Below, in pieces: positions 42,301 to 49,832 of a DNA stretch of 64,000 bases. Position 1 is the first letter of the stretch. The number at the start of each line of letters is the position of its first letter. The position numbers were made by a program, and so were the translations under genes. Below the pieces are notes generated by a model that did no database searches, was not told the origin of the DNA, and saw only the letters and a list, made by a program, of their open reading frames with translations. This DNA comes from Candidatus Krumholzibacteriota bacterium (lineage in GTDB: Bacteria > Krumholzibacteriota > Krumholzibacteriia > LZORAL124-64-63): assembly GCA_022711765.1 (NCBI GenBank), contig JAKLEB010000002.1:358368-422367 (forward strand). The letters are read 5' to 3'.

Positions 42301-42602
42301 CCCCCTGCGGGCATCACGTAGACGTCGTTGTTGCCGTCGTACTCGCCGCTGAAGGCGAGCCACGCGCCGTCGGGGCTGAACTTGGGATACGTCTCCTGGC
42401 CGACCGAGCTCGTGAGGCGCCGGGCCTCGCCGCCCCGCGCGGAGACGGTCCAGAGGTCGCCGGCGTAGACGAAGACGACGGCGTCCCCGTGGAGGTCAGG
42501 CATGCGCAGCAGGCGCATATCGTCGAGGTTCGGCTGGTCGCCGGCCGCGAGGGCCGCGCTCGCGGCAAGCAGCAGAGACGTGAGAGTCGCGAAACGTCGC
42601 AT
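39318..42602 (-). CDS. Tricorn-like protease (S41 family) with WD40-like beta-propellers
   Basis: The 1094-residue protein has a signal peptide (MRRFATLTSLLLAASAALAA) and two N-terminal beta-propeller regions built from TolB/WD40-like repeats (PKFSPDGAWLAFSGEYDG, EARWSPDGTTLAYLSDRTGEY). A PDZ region and a C-terminal S41 peptidase domain follow. The nucleophile is S982 in SYAGSGGD, and the histidine lies in ELNAGHAYA. It would degrade peptides, here in the periplasm rather than the cytosol. An acidic insert (ENEDEDEDAD, then DDDDEA) near residue 560 is unusual. ATG 42602 is the only good start. Confidence 0.92.
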   Translation of the reverse strand: MRRFATLTSLLLAASAALAAGDQPNLDDMRLLRMPDLHGDAVVFVYAGDLWTVSARGGEARRLTSSVGQETYPKFSPDGAWLAFSGEYDGNNDVYVMPAGGGEPVRLTFHPGWDRVIDWEPDGRRVRFQTPRASHTGRDLQLFTVDREGGLPEPLILPTAGLSSWSGDGQRIAYNRMTVENRTWKRYKGGMAQDIWIYDFAKNDTRRITDWVGTDNFPMWHGGSIYYTSDRQAGKLNLWAWDEAANEHRQVTFHDEYDVKFPSLGPDAIVYENGGWLYVLDLAQPGGEPRRLTVGLHSDNVWARPALRGVDAWLRGADISPDGNRAVAAARGDLFSLPAKKGPVVNLTATPGIREREARWSPDGTTLAYLSDRTGEYELYLRPADGGGEEKRLTDGLDGWVYDLRWSPDGKRLLVSNAALELLVVDAASGDRRRIDQGVTDAITMTAWSPAGDWVAYTRPESNGFNSLRLYEVATGQVHPVTDDLTDETHPCFDGDGKYLFFASARHFNPTLGGFDLHPLWEDRDGLYLVTLREDVPHPFPFEADTVAIRVDGENEDEDEDADRKDDDDEAATKQPLVIDLDGLADRMVALDVEPGRYYDLRFADGKLFFLSRPFAPGGGRGDRDARASLEVYDLEEREQKTVLEEVDGYALSHDGQKILYFQEGKLGIVDAKADQKPAEKPLRTAEMKAVVDPRAEYRQMLRDAWRLERDFFYDPDLHGVDWDRMWTRYSALVPYVSHGADFTYVVGELISELNAGHAYARPGDQPRAEEIGTGLLGCDFALDPASGRYRFARVFTERDWNGETDTPLHGPGRDVAAGEYLLEVDGVELAAPLNPYSLFVDKVGRQVNLVVGPRADGKISREIVVEPVRDEGELRYTAWVERNRRRVEELSGGTIGYLHLPNTAIAGQQGFARGYYAQLRKDGLIIDERFNSGGFIPDFIMNILRQRLVNLWRPRYGQDYRTPGTAFLGHLAMLSNSYAGSGGDALPYYFKFYELGPVIGTRTWGGLVGIARNIPLMDGGNVTFPEFGIYSLDGQWVVENHGVDPDILIDNLPHEEIAGRDPQLEKAVDVLLEKIRQDPIELPDVRRYPLDRK

Positions 42603-42681
42603 GACAATCCTCCGCGGGTATTCGGCGATCGGCTGGTGTCGCGAGACAAGCCGGCGGCCCGGCGCTCGCCGGGCCAGGCCC

Positions 42682-42687
42682 AGTATA
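42682..42687 (-). promoter_or_regulatory. -10 element for the tricorn-like protease gene
   Basis: On the minus strand TATACT (five of six bases of the consensus) lies about 80 bp before the ATG at 42602. The -35 region is poor and overlaps the terminator of the upstream operon. A hairpin GGCCCGGC/GCCGGGCC (42656-42675) would sit in the leader. Confidence 0.35.
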
Positions 42688-42691
42688 CGCC

Positions 42692-42715
42692 AAAACGGCC
42701 GGCCGGTTGCCGGCC
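42692..42715 (-). terminator. Intrinsic terminator after the FMN-binding protein gene
   Basis: On the minus strand GGCCGG-CAA-CCGGCC (plus 42715-42701) is followed by GGCCG and TTTT. It lies 27 bp after the stop of the gene at 42743-43351 and ends the M28-MATE-FMN operon. Confidence 0.6.
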
Positions 42716-42742
42716 TGGCGCGGGGCGGCGCCGGCGCGGCGG

Positions 42743-43351
42743 CTACCCGGGGGGCAGCTGCTTCTCGATCTCGATCGCCGTCGCGAGGTCGCGGGGCTGG
42801 CCGCGCTCACGCAACCTCGCGATCCAGACGCGACGCAGGCGCGCGGGCTCGTTGATCCCGAACTTGACCTTGCCGGTCCAGCTCTCGACGTCGATGCGGA
42901 AGACACCGACGGCCCGCAGCGCCTTCGCGTACTGCGGGTCCGCGGCAGTGATGGTCCGAAAGCCGCCTTCGGGCTGGTACTTCTCCATCAGGGCCTGCAG
43001 ACCGCGCGCTTTCTCCGCCGGCTCCGCGACCGGACCGCAGACCCCGCGGGCGTCGACCGACTTGAAGAAGTGGGTGGCCGGACACGCATACTCCTTCGCC
43101 GTCCAGTACGACGGGATCACGCTGTAGGGCAGGGCCATCATGAAGCTGACGCGAGCGCCGTCCTTCAGGAGGTCCCACTTCTCCCCCGCGAGGGCGCCGT
43201 GGAAGTAGAGCGCCTGGCCGACGGCGGCGAAGTTCAGCGGCACGACGCGCGGGGTGCCATCCGGCGTGACCAGCCCGAGGTAGCCGACCTCGCAGCGCGC
43301 GGCCTCCTGGAACAGGTCCGGTTCCCGGCTCTGCAACTCGTGTCGGCGCAT
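42743..43351 (-). CDS. Pyridoxamine 5'-phosphate oxidase-like FMN-binding protein
   Basis: The 202-residue protein has the split-barrel opening of the PNPOx-like family (CEVGYLGLVTPDGTPRVVPLNFA, ALYFHGALAGEKWDLLKDGARVSFMM). These bind FMN, F420 or heme and often have unknown substrates. TAGGAG before the ATG includes the stop of the MATE gene, so it is the last gene of the M28-MATE operon. Confidence 0.82.
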   Translation of the reverse strand: MRRHELQSREPDLFQEAARCEVGYLGLVTPDGTPRVVPLNFAAVGQALYFHGALAGEKWDLLKDGARVSFMMALPYSVIPSYWTAKEYACPATHFFKSVDARGVCGPVAEPAEKARGLQALMEKYQPEGGFRTITAADPQYAKALRAVGVFRIDVESWTGKVKFGINEPARLRRVWIARLRERGQPRDLATAIEIEKQLPPG

Positions 43352-43360
43352 GGGCGACTC

Positions 43361-44788
43361 CTAGGTCGAGGTCTGCAGGACGACCGGCGGCCGGCCGGCC
43401 TGGACGTACACGCGCAGCCGCCAGAGCAGGATTATCAGGAAGATCACGCCACCGACCGCGTCGCCGATCGCGAATCCATACCAGCCGCCCGCCAGGCCGC
43501 CCAGCGCGAGGCCGATCCACACGCCGAGCGGCTCGAGCACCACGCGCAGCACCGTGTTGGGCACCATGCCCGCGGGTCCGTTGCCTTTCGCCTGGAACCA
43601 GAAGGCGGCGATGTTGACGATGCTGATCATCGGCCGCGCCACCGTGGCCCAGCGCGCCAGCCGCCAGCCGGCCTCGATCACCGCCTGGTCGTCGGTCAGC
43701 AGCCCCATGGCCCAGCGCGGGAAGAGCATCACCGGCAGTGCGAGCGCGGCGAGCAGGGTCAGCGCGTACTTGAGGGTCGTGAGCGTGATCGTGCGGACCC
43801 GATCGCGTCGCCCGGCGCCGTGGTTCTGACCGACCATGATCATCATGCTGAGGCTCAGGCCCAGGGTCGGCAGGAACACGAAGCTCAGCAGCCGCAGCCC
43901 TGCTCCGAACGCCGCCACGGCGGTGGTGCCGAGCGGCGCGATCATCCGATTGATCAGGAAGACCGACACGGGCAACGCCAGGTTGGCGAGCGCGGCCGGC
44001 ACGGCCACGTTGCCGAGGTCGCGCACGAGCGCCGGATCCCAGCGCCAGGCGCCGCGCACGAGCTTGACCTGACGGTCGCGGGCCACGGCGAGCTCCCGCA
44101 GCACGACGAGCGAGACGACCGCGAAGCTCGCGACCGTCGTCACCGCGGCGCCGAGCACGCCGAGGCGAGGGAACGGTCCCGGTCCGAAGATGAACAGCGG
44201 GTCGAGCCCGATGTTCAGGACCAGCCCGATCGCCATGACCTTGAACGGGAAGACCGTATCGCCCTCGCCGCGGAAGAGCGCGCTCGCGTTCATCGCGAAG
44301 AGGCTGAAGACGCCGCCGGCGAAGGTGATCACGCCGTACTGGCGGGCGAGGTCGCGCACCAGCGGTTCCGTACCGGGCGCGCGCAGCGCGGGCTCGAGCA
44401 GCAGGATGCCGACCGGGATCAGGAGCAGGGCGAGTCCGACCGACAGCGCGATCACGTGCAGCACGAGATTCGGCACGTCACGGCCGCGGCCCGCGCCGAT
44501 CAACCGCGCGCACGTGCTCGTGGTGGCCGAGCCGAGGGCGCCGCCGAACGTGTGGAGCAGGTACGTGACGGGAAAGGCGAGGCTCACCGCGGCCATCGCT
44601 TCCCGGCTGAACCGGCCGAGGTAGATCATGTCGACCAGCCCGAAGGCCGTGACCAGGAACATCGCCATGATCATGGGGACGCTCAGGCCCAGCAGGGTGG
44701 GCGCGATCGGTCCCTCGAGGATGGCGTTGGGGCCGCCGGCGCTGGAACGCCGGCCAGGCGCGCGGGCGCGGTCGAGCCAGGCAGGCAC
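43361..44788 (-). CDS. MATE-family efflux transporter
   Basis: The 475-residue membrane protein has about twelve helices in two homologous halves (LGLSVPMIMAMFLVTAFGLVDMIYLGRFS; VPAALANLALPVSVFLINRMIA), the MATE pattern of Na+- or H+-driven drug export. GTG 44788 lies 4 bp after the stop of the M28 peptidase gene and starts just before the conserved part. An M28 aminopeptidase and an FMN-binding protein are in the same operon. Confidence 0.92.
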   Translation of the reverse strand: MPAWLDRARAPGRRSSAGGPNAILEGPIAPTLLGLSVPMIMAMFLVTAFGLVDMIYLGRFSREAMAAVSLAFPVTYLLHTFGGALGSATTSTCARLIGAGRGRDVPNLVLHVIALSVGLALLLIPVGILLLEPALRAPGTEPLVRDLARQYGVITFAGGVFSLFAMNASALFRGEGDTVFPFKVMAIGLVLNIGLDPLFIFGPGPFPRLGVLGAAVTTVASFAVVSLVVLRELAVARDRQVKLVRGAWRWDPALVRDLGNVAVPAALANLALPVSVFLINRMIAPLGTTAVAAFGAGLRLLSFVFLPTLGLSLSMMIMVGQNHGAGRRDRVRTITLTTLKYALTLLAALALPVMLFPRWAMGLLTDDQAVIEAGWRLARWATVARPMISIVNIAAFWFQAKGNGPAGMVPNTVLRVVLEPLGVWIGLALGGLAGGWYGFAIGDAVGGVIFLIILLWRLRVYVQAGRPPVVLQTST

Positions 44789-44792
44789 GGGA

Positions 44793-46193
44793 TCAGCGGT
44801 CCTTCGGACGGGGCAGCGGATCGGGCGAATCGGCGACAGCGTAGACGAACGCCGCGACCGCCGCCACGTTCGCGGCGAGGTCGTCCGGACGCACGGCATC
44901 CCAGGTGTCGGCCGGGCTGTGATGGTAGCGGAAGTACTCGTCGCCGTGAACGCGATGGCCCACGCCGAGCACGCCCTGCTCGACCAGGGGACCGATGTCC
45001 ACGCCGGCCCAGCCCGCGTAGAGCGAATCGGCTCCGAGCCGGGCGAGAGACGCCGCATAGGACTCGAGGGCCGCGATCGTGAGCGAGTCGGCCCGCACCG
45101 AGAAGCCGGCGGGCGCGAAGGTGCCGGAGTCGCTCTCGAGCGCCAGCACGTGACGGGCGACCTCGCCGGCGTGCGCCTCCACGTAGGCGCGGCCGCCGTG
45201 TCCGCCGTACTCTTCGCTCGTGAAGAGCACGACCCTCACCGTGCGGCGAGGCCGCAGGTCGAGATCGCGCAGCGTCGCGAGCGCGGCGACCATGATCGCG
45301 CAGCCGCCGCCGTCGTCGTGCGCGCCGCCGCCGGTGTCCCAGGCGTCCAGGTGGGCTCCGACCAGGACGATCTCCTCGGGCCGTTCGCGTCCCCTCAGCT
45401 CGCCGACCACGTTGGCGCACGGGCCGTCCTCGAGATTGCGGGCCTCCATGACCAGCTCGACGCGCGGCGCGAGGCCCGCGCGGGACAGGCGCGCCAGCAG
45501 CGCCGCGCCCTCCTCGGTGAGCGAGGCGGCCGGGATGCGCGGGGCGTCGTCCTCGTAGCGCATGACCCCCGTATGCGGCGTGTTGTGGCCGAACCCGGCC
45601 GGCCGGATGAGCACTGCCAGGGCGCCGTGTCGCGCGGCCCGGCTCGCCGCCCGGCTGCGGTACTCCACGTTCGTGCCGTAGTCCTGCCACGGCGGCGCGA
45701 AGAGCACGATCTTGCCTTCGGCCTCGGCGGCGCGCGCCGCGAATTCGGCCCAGTCGCGGACCGCAAGCACCTCGGCCTCGATCCCCTCGGGGCCGGTGCC
45801 CTCGCTGCGGCCGAGGCCGAGCATCGCGAGCGGGGCCTCGTACGGCGCGACGAGCCGCGCCGACTCGCGACCGCGTTCCCATCGCGGCACGGTCACGGGC
45901 TCGGTCCAGACGGAATCGGCGCCCGCCTCGCGGAGGCTTCGCAGCGCCCACGCGTGAGCCCGGCGCATGCCCTCGCTGCCGGCCAGGCGCGGGCCGACCT
46001 CGTCGCACAGCTCGCGCAGGATGTCGCGCGCGAAGGTGTCGGCGAGGGCGTGGGTGATGATCGCCTCGGCGACCGGGCCGGCGCCACGTTCCGTCGGTCC
46101 GGCGGCGCCGGCGCACACGGCGACCAGACCGGCGGCGGCCGCGGCGATGGCGAACGGCGCGCGGCGGAGAGCGCGTGGGCGGGACAGGCTCAT
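44793..46193 (-). CDS. Secreted M28-family zinc peptidase
   Basis: The 466-residue protein has a signal segment (FAIAAAAAGLVAVCAG), a PA-like inserted domain (KIVLFAPPWQDYGTNVEYRS) and the M28 metal site: VLVGAHLDAWDTGGGAHDDGGG, SEEYGGHG and the later H in YFRYHHSPADTWD. Such enzymes are exported aminopeptidases, often co-catalytic dizinc. ATG 46193 is supported by the signal peptide and an AAGGAG a little upstream. It heads an operon with MATE and an FMN-binding protein. Confidence 0.9.
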   Translation of the reverse strand: MSLSRPRALRRAPFAIAAAAAGLVAVCAGAAGPTERGAGPVAEAIITHALADTFARDILRELCDEVGPRLAGSEGMRRAHAWALRSLREAGADSVWTEPVTVPRWERGRESARLVAPYEAPLAMLGLGRSEGTGPEGIEAEVLAVRDWAEFAARAAEAEGKIVLFAPPWQDYGTNVEYRSRAASRAARHGALAVLIRPAGFGHNTPHTGVMRYEDDAPRIPAASLTEEGAALLARLSRAGLAPRVELVMEARNLEDGPCANVVGELRGRERPEEIVLVGAHLDAWDTGGGAHDDGGGCAIMVAALATLRDLDLRPRRTVRVVLFTSEEYGGHGGRAYVEAHAGEVARHVLALESDSGTFAPAGFSVRADSLTIAALESYAASLARLGADSLYAGWAGVDIGPLVEQGVLGVGHRVHGDEYFRYHHSPADTWDAVRPDDLAANVAAVAAFVYAVADSPDPLPRPKDR

Positions 46194-46361
46194 GAGGTGC
46201 ACCAGCTCCTTGGCGACGGGCCGCGGGCGAGGGACGGGTTGCGAGGCACGATAACGCCGGCCGCCGGCGCTGTCGCGCCGGAAATCTCGCGCCGGCCGGG
46301 CGACGCCGGCGGTTTCGAGTTTATCATGACCGTATATGTCAGGTATTTGAGGAGGCCGCCG

Positions 46362-47720
46362 ATGGTCCGTCGTCTCGAGTTCCCGGCCCGCCAGCGTCCC
46401 CGCGTCGTCATCGTCGGCGGGGGGTTCGGGGGGCTCAACGCCGCGAAGGTGCTCGGCGGCGCGCCGGTCGACGTCGCCCTCTTCGATCGCACCAACTACC
46501 ACCTCTTCCAGCCGCTGCTCTACCAGGTCGCGACGGCGGCGCTGTCGCCGGCGGAGATCGCCGAGCCGATCCGGCGGATCCTCAGCCGGCACCGCAACAT
46601 CCGCGTCTACCTGAACGGGGTGCGGGCGGTCGACGTCGAGCGGCGCCTGGTCGCGCACGAGGGCGGCGAGGCGGGCTACGATTACCTCGTCGTCGCGACC
46701 GGCGCAACCCACAGCTACTTCGGCCGCGAGGAATGGGCGGCGCACGCGCCCGGTCTCAAGACCATCGACGACGCCGTCGAGATCCGCCGTCGCGTGCTGC
46801 TCTCGTACGAGGAGGCCGAGCAGGAGGCCGATGCGGAAGCGCGGCGCGCCAAGCTCACCTTCGTGGTCGTGGGCGCCGGCCCGACCGGCGTGGAGCTGGC
46901 CGGCGCGCTCCAGGAGATCGCGGCGCGCACCATCCCCCGCGATTTCCGCAACATCGACACGTCGACCGCTCGCGTCGTGCTGCTCGAGGGCGCCGCTCGC
47001 GTGCTGCCGGGGATGGATCCCGTGCTGTCCGCGCGAGCGCGTCGCGACCTCGAGCGCCTGGGGGTCGAGGTGCGGACCGGCGCCGTGGTCACCGGCGTCG
47101 AGGCGGGCGGAGTGCGCATCGGCGACCAGTTCCTGCTCGCCGAGAACGTGCTCTGGGCGGCCGGCGTGCAGGCCTCGCCGCTCGGACGGAGCCTGGGCGT
47201 CCAGCTCGATCGGCGCGGACGCGTGCCGGTCGGGCCGGACCTCTCGCTGCCGGGCCACCCCGAGGTCTTCGTGATCGGAGACCTCGCGAAGATCCCGGAT
47301 CCGCGCTATCCCGACGGCTTGCCCGGGGTGGCCCAGGTGGCGATCCAGGGCGGCCGGCACGTGGCCCGGATCATCGCGCGCGAGGTCGGCGGCGACGCCC
47401 GCGGGGGCGCGCGGCCGGCGTTCCGCTACCGGGACAAGGGCACGCTCGCGACGATCGGCCGCAACCGCGCGGTGGCGGAGATCGGCCGCCTGCGCCTCGC
47501 CGGGTGGCCGGCCTGGGTGCTCTGGGGCCTCGTGCACATCCTGTTCCTCATCAGCTTCCGCGCGAAGGTCGCCGTCATGTGGGACTGGCTCTGGAACTAC
47601 GTCTTCTACGCGAAGGGCGCCCGGCTGATCACCGGCTCGCCGCGGCTGAAGGTCAAGCGCGTGCTGCGCGAGGAAGAAGTGGCGGCGCTGGACGCGCGGG
47701 ACTCGTCGGCGGGCCCGTGA
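46362..47720 (+). CDS. ndh: Type II NADH dehydrogenase (NDH-2)
   Basis: The 452-residue flavoprotein has two Rossmann motifs: VVIVGGGFGGLNAAK for FAD and VVVGAGPTGVELAG for NADH. It also has the quinone-site AQVAIQGGRHVA segment and the C-terminal amphipathic/membrane region (WVLWGLVHILFLISFRAKVAVMWDWLW) that anchors NDH-2 to the membrane. It passes electrons from NADH to quinone without pumping. ATG 46362 follows GAGGAGG. An upstream ATG at 46326 is less likely. The promoter region around 46320-46350 is AT-rich. Confidence 0.93.
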   Translation: MVRRLEFPARQRPRVVIVGGGFGGLNAAKVLGGAPVDVALFDRTNYHLFQPLLYQVATAALSPAEIAEPIRRILSRHRNIRVYLNGVRAVDVERRLVAHEGGEAGYDYLVVATGATHSYFGREEWAAHAPGLKTIDDAVEIRRRVLLSYEEAEQEADAEARRAKLTFVVVGAGPTGVELAGALQEIAARTIPRDFRNIDTSTARVVLLEGAARVLPGMDPVLSARARRDLERLGVEVRTGAVVTGVEAGGVRIGDQFLLAENVLWAAGVQASPLGRSLGVQLDRRGRVPVGPDLSLPGHPEVFVIGDLAKIPDPRYPDGLPGVAQVAIQGGRHVARIIAREVGGDARGGARPAFRYRDKGTLATIGRNRAVAEIGRLRLAGWPAWVLWGLVHILFLISFRAKVAVMWDWLWNYVFYAKGARLITGSPRLKVKRVLREEEVAALDARDSSAGP

Positions 47721-47757
47721 GTCCGCCGAGGTCGCGAGGTCGGCACTCGCGCCGGGC

Positions 47758-48957
47758 TCAGCCGTCGAGCTTCTTGAAGACCTTCGCCACGCGCCGCAAC
47801 GCCAGGTTGAGGTCCTTCCTGGTGATGCAGAGCGGCGGCGCGAAGCGGATCACGGTGTCGTGGGTCTCCTTGCAGAGCAGCCCTTCCTGCATGAGCGCCT
47901 CGCAATACGGGCGGGCCTTGCGGTCGAGCACCAGGCCCACCCACAGGCCCTTGCCGCGAACCTTGACGATGCTCGGCGACTTGATGGCGGCGAGCTTCTC
48001 CATGAACCAGGGACCGAGCTCAGCGCTGCGCTCGACCAGCTTCTCCTCGACGAGCACGCGCATCGCCTCGCGCGCGACGGCCATGCCGAGCGGGTTGCCG
48101 CCGAACGTCGAGCCGTGGTCGCCGGGATGGAAGACGCTCATGACTTCATCGCTGCTCAGGAAGGCGCTCACGGGATAGAAGCCGCCGCTGAGCGCCTTGC
48201 CGACGATCACGCCGTCGGGTCGGACGTTCTCCCACTCGTAAGCGAAGAGCTTGCCTGTCCGGCCGAGCCCCGACTGGATCTCGTCGCAGATCAACAGCAC
48301 GTTGTGCTGGGAGCAGAGCCGGCGCGCACGAGCGAGGAAGCCCGCGGGCGGCACGACGATCCCCGACTCGCCCTGGATCGGCTCGACCAGGAAGGCGACC
48401 GTACGCTCGTTGATCGCGGCGGCGAGCGCGTCGGCGTCGCCATACGGGATGATCTTGAATCCGGGCGTGAAGGGACCGAACCCGTCGCGGTACTGCTCGT
48501 CGGTGCTGAAGCTCACGATCGTGATCGTGCGGCCGTGGAAGTTGTCGGCGCAGGCGATGATCTCGCCCTGGCCCGCCGGTACGCCCTTGACCTTCTCGCC
48601 CCACTTGCGCGCCGCCTTGAGCGCGGTCTCGACCGCTTCGGCGCCCGAGTTCATGGGCAGCACCCGGGGGAAACCGGTCAGCTCGCAGATCTCCCGGCAG
48701 AAGTGCGGCAGCTGGTCGTTGCGGAAGGCGCGGCTCGTGAGCGTCACGCGCGCGGCCTGGGCCCGCAGCGCCTTCAGGAGGCGCGGATGGCAGTGGCCCT
48801 GGTTGACGGCGCTGTAGGCGGCGAGGAAGTCGATGTACCGCTTGCCGTCGACGTCCTCCACCCACACGCCTTCGGCCTTGCGGACGACGATGTCCAGCGG
48901 GTGGTAGTTGTGCGCGCCGAACTGGTCCTCGATCTCGATGTACTTCCCGGTCTTCAT
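47758..48957 (-). CDS. rocD: Ornithine--oxo-acid aminotransferase
   Basis: The 399-residue class III PLP aminotransferase matches ornithine aminotransferase: FGAHNYHPLDIVV start, YIDFLAAYSAVNQGHCHP, MNSGAEAVETALKAARKW, the DEIQSGLGRTG aspartate loop and VGKALSGGFYP with the PLP lysine. It converts ornithine and 2-oxoglutarate to glutamate semialdehyde and glutamate. GGAGGTGGG precedes ATG 48957. It is monocistronic; no arginase or proline genes are adjacent. Confidence 0.93.
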   Translation of the reverse strand: MKTGKYIEIEDQFGAHNYHPLDIVVRKAEGVWVEDVDGKRYIDFLAAYSAVNQGHCHPRLLKALRAQAARVTLTSRAFRNDQLPHFCREICELTGFPRVLPMNSGAEAVETALKAARKWGEKVKGVPAGQGEIIACADNFHGRTITIVSFSTDEQYRDGFGPFTPGFKIIPYGDADALAAAINERTVAFLVEPIQGESGIVVPPAGFLARARRLCSQHNVLLICDEIQSGLGRTGKLFAYEWENVRPDGVIVGKALSGGFYPVSAFLSSDEVMSVFHPGDHGSTFGGNPLGMAVAREAMRVLVEEKLVERSAELGPWFMEKLAAIKSPSIVKVRGKGLWVGLVLDRKARPYCEALMQEGLLCKETHDTVIRFAPPLCITRKDLNLALRRVAKVFKKLDG

Positions 48958-49098
48958 CGACCCACCTCCTCCGCCTGCGCGGCGGACGTCCCTGGCCTCG
49001 GCAAGCTCGCAATGACCGCCCAAAGATAGAGACCGCGATCGGCCGGGCCAACCTCAATCCCCGCCGCGGCGACGGCGCGGTTGGGACCTGCAGATTTC

Positions 49099-49135
49099 TA
49101 CTTGACAGAACAAAGTACTTGAGATTATAAAGTAG
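49099..49135 (+). promoter_or_regulatory. Strong promoter with interleaved inverted repeats (candidate operator)
   Basis: TTGACA (49102-49107), exactly 17 bp and TTATAA (49125-49130) form one of the best sigma-70 promoters in the window, in a short AT-rich island. The palindrome AAGTACTT (49113-49120) sits between the boxes, and CTACTT and AAGTAG flank them, giving four related half-sites. This is probably the binding site of the winged-helix regulator encoded downstream. Confidence 0.65.
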
Positions 49136-49138
49136 ATG

Positions 49139-49429
49139 TCATCCAGCAGGCGGGCATTCGCACGGAAGCGGATCCCGGCGCCACGAGGGCGGCCTGTCTG
49201 GAGGAGGACAGCCGGGTCGGACGGAGCGACGACCCCCACTCGGGGCCGAACAGGAGGTTCGGGCGGCAATCGGGGGGGTGTGCTGAACCGGTCCTGGGTG
49301 CTGGCCACCCCCCCTCGTCGACCTGGTCGCCGCGACGGAGCGCGGCGACCGCAATGCAGTCCCGCGGTGCCGCGGCCTGGCGGCCGCCGGCCGCGTTCAA
49401 CAGCCAAGCCCGGCAGGGAGGCCAGGGGC
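49139..49429 (+). other. 290-nt structured leader or short RNA upstream of the winged-helix gene
   Basis: Between the promoter and the gene start there is no convincing coding sequence; the in-frame translation is Arg/Pro-rich filler. GGTCGCCGCG (49325-49334) and CGCGGCGACC (49341-49350) form a perfect 10-bp hairpin with an ACGGAG loop. It could end a ~210-nt RNA or attenuate the downstream gene. Nothing else is recognised in this 290-bp stretch. Confidence 0.4.
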
Positions 49430-49774
49430 GTGGCAGACTCCTCGCCGTCGGCGCCGGGTTCCGGCGCACGCGTTCCGCTGCCGCCGCTCATCCACGGACG
49501 AGTGCGTCTCCTCATCCTCTGCGCGCTGATGGTCCGGCCGGGCGGATCCGTCTTCACCGAGCTGCGCGACGCGCTCGGCCTGACGGACGGCACGCTGTCC
49601 GCGCACCTGACCAGGCTGGCAGCGGGCGGCCTGGTCGAGATCCGCAAGGAATTCCTGGGCAGGAAGCCCCAGACGCTGGTGCGGATGACCGCCGCCGGCC
49701 GGCGCGAGTTCGCAGCCTACGTGGCGGATTTGCGGCGGCTCGTACCGGGCCTGGACGGACCCGCTGGCGCATGA
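49430..49774 (+). CDS. Winged-helix transcriptional regulator
   Basis: GTG 49430 after GGGAGG gives a 114-residue protein with a wHTH domain (LIHGRVRLLILCALMV, FTELRDALGLTDGTLSAHLTRLAAGGLVEIRKEF, LVRMTAAGRREFAAYV), like the MarR/PadR-like HTH_34 type. The recognition helix is GTLSAHLTRL. The long upstream in-frame extension from ATG 49136 is rejected as noncoding. The symmetric promoter site 300 bp upstream suggests autoregulation. The effector is unknown. Confidence 0.85.
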   Translation: MADSSPSAPGSGARVPLPPLIHGRVRLLILCALMVRPGGSVFTELRDALGLTDGTLSAHLTRLAAGGLVEIRKEFLGRKPQTLVRMTAAGRREFAAYVADLRRLVPGLDGPAGA

Positions 49775-49832
49775 CGCCGGCGAACCCGCCTCGAGCGCGG
49801 GCTCGCTCACACGGGACGCCGGCGAACTCGGC

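Noticed and set aside
37023..43127. A 2034-codon open frame on the plus strand and a 1549-codon frame on the minus strand (37297-41946)
   Set aside because: They lie antisense or out of frame to the SDR, ABC exporter and tricorn-like genes, have Arg/Ala-rich low-complexity translations and are artefacts of high GC.
49136..49429. A 98-residue N-terminal extension of the winged-helix regulator from ATG 49136
   Set aside because: The translation is Arg/Pro/Gly filler without domain features, and GTG 49430 has a good ribosome-binding site.
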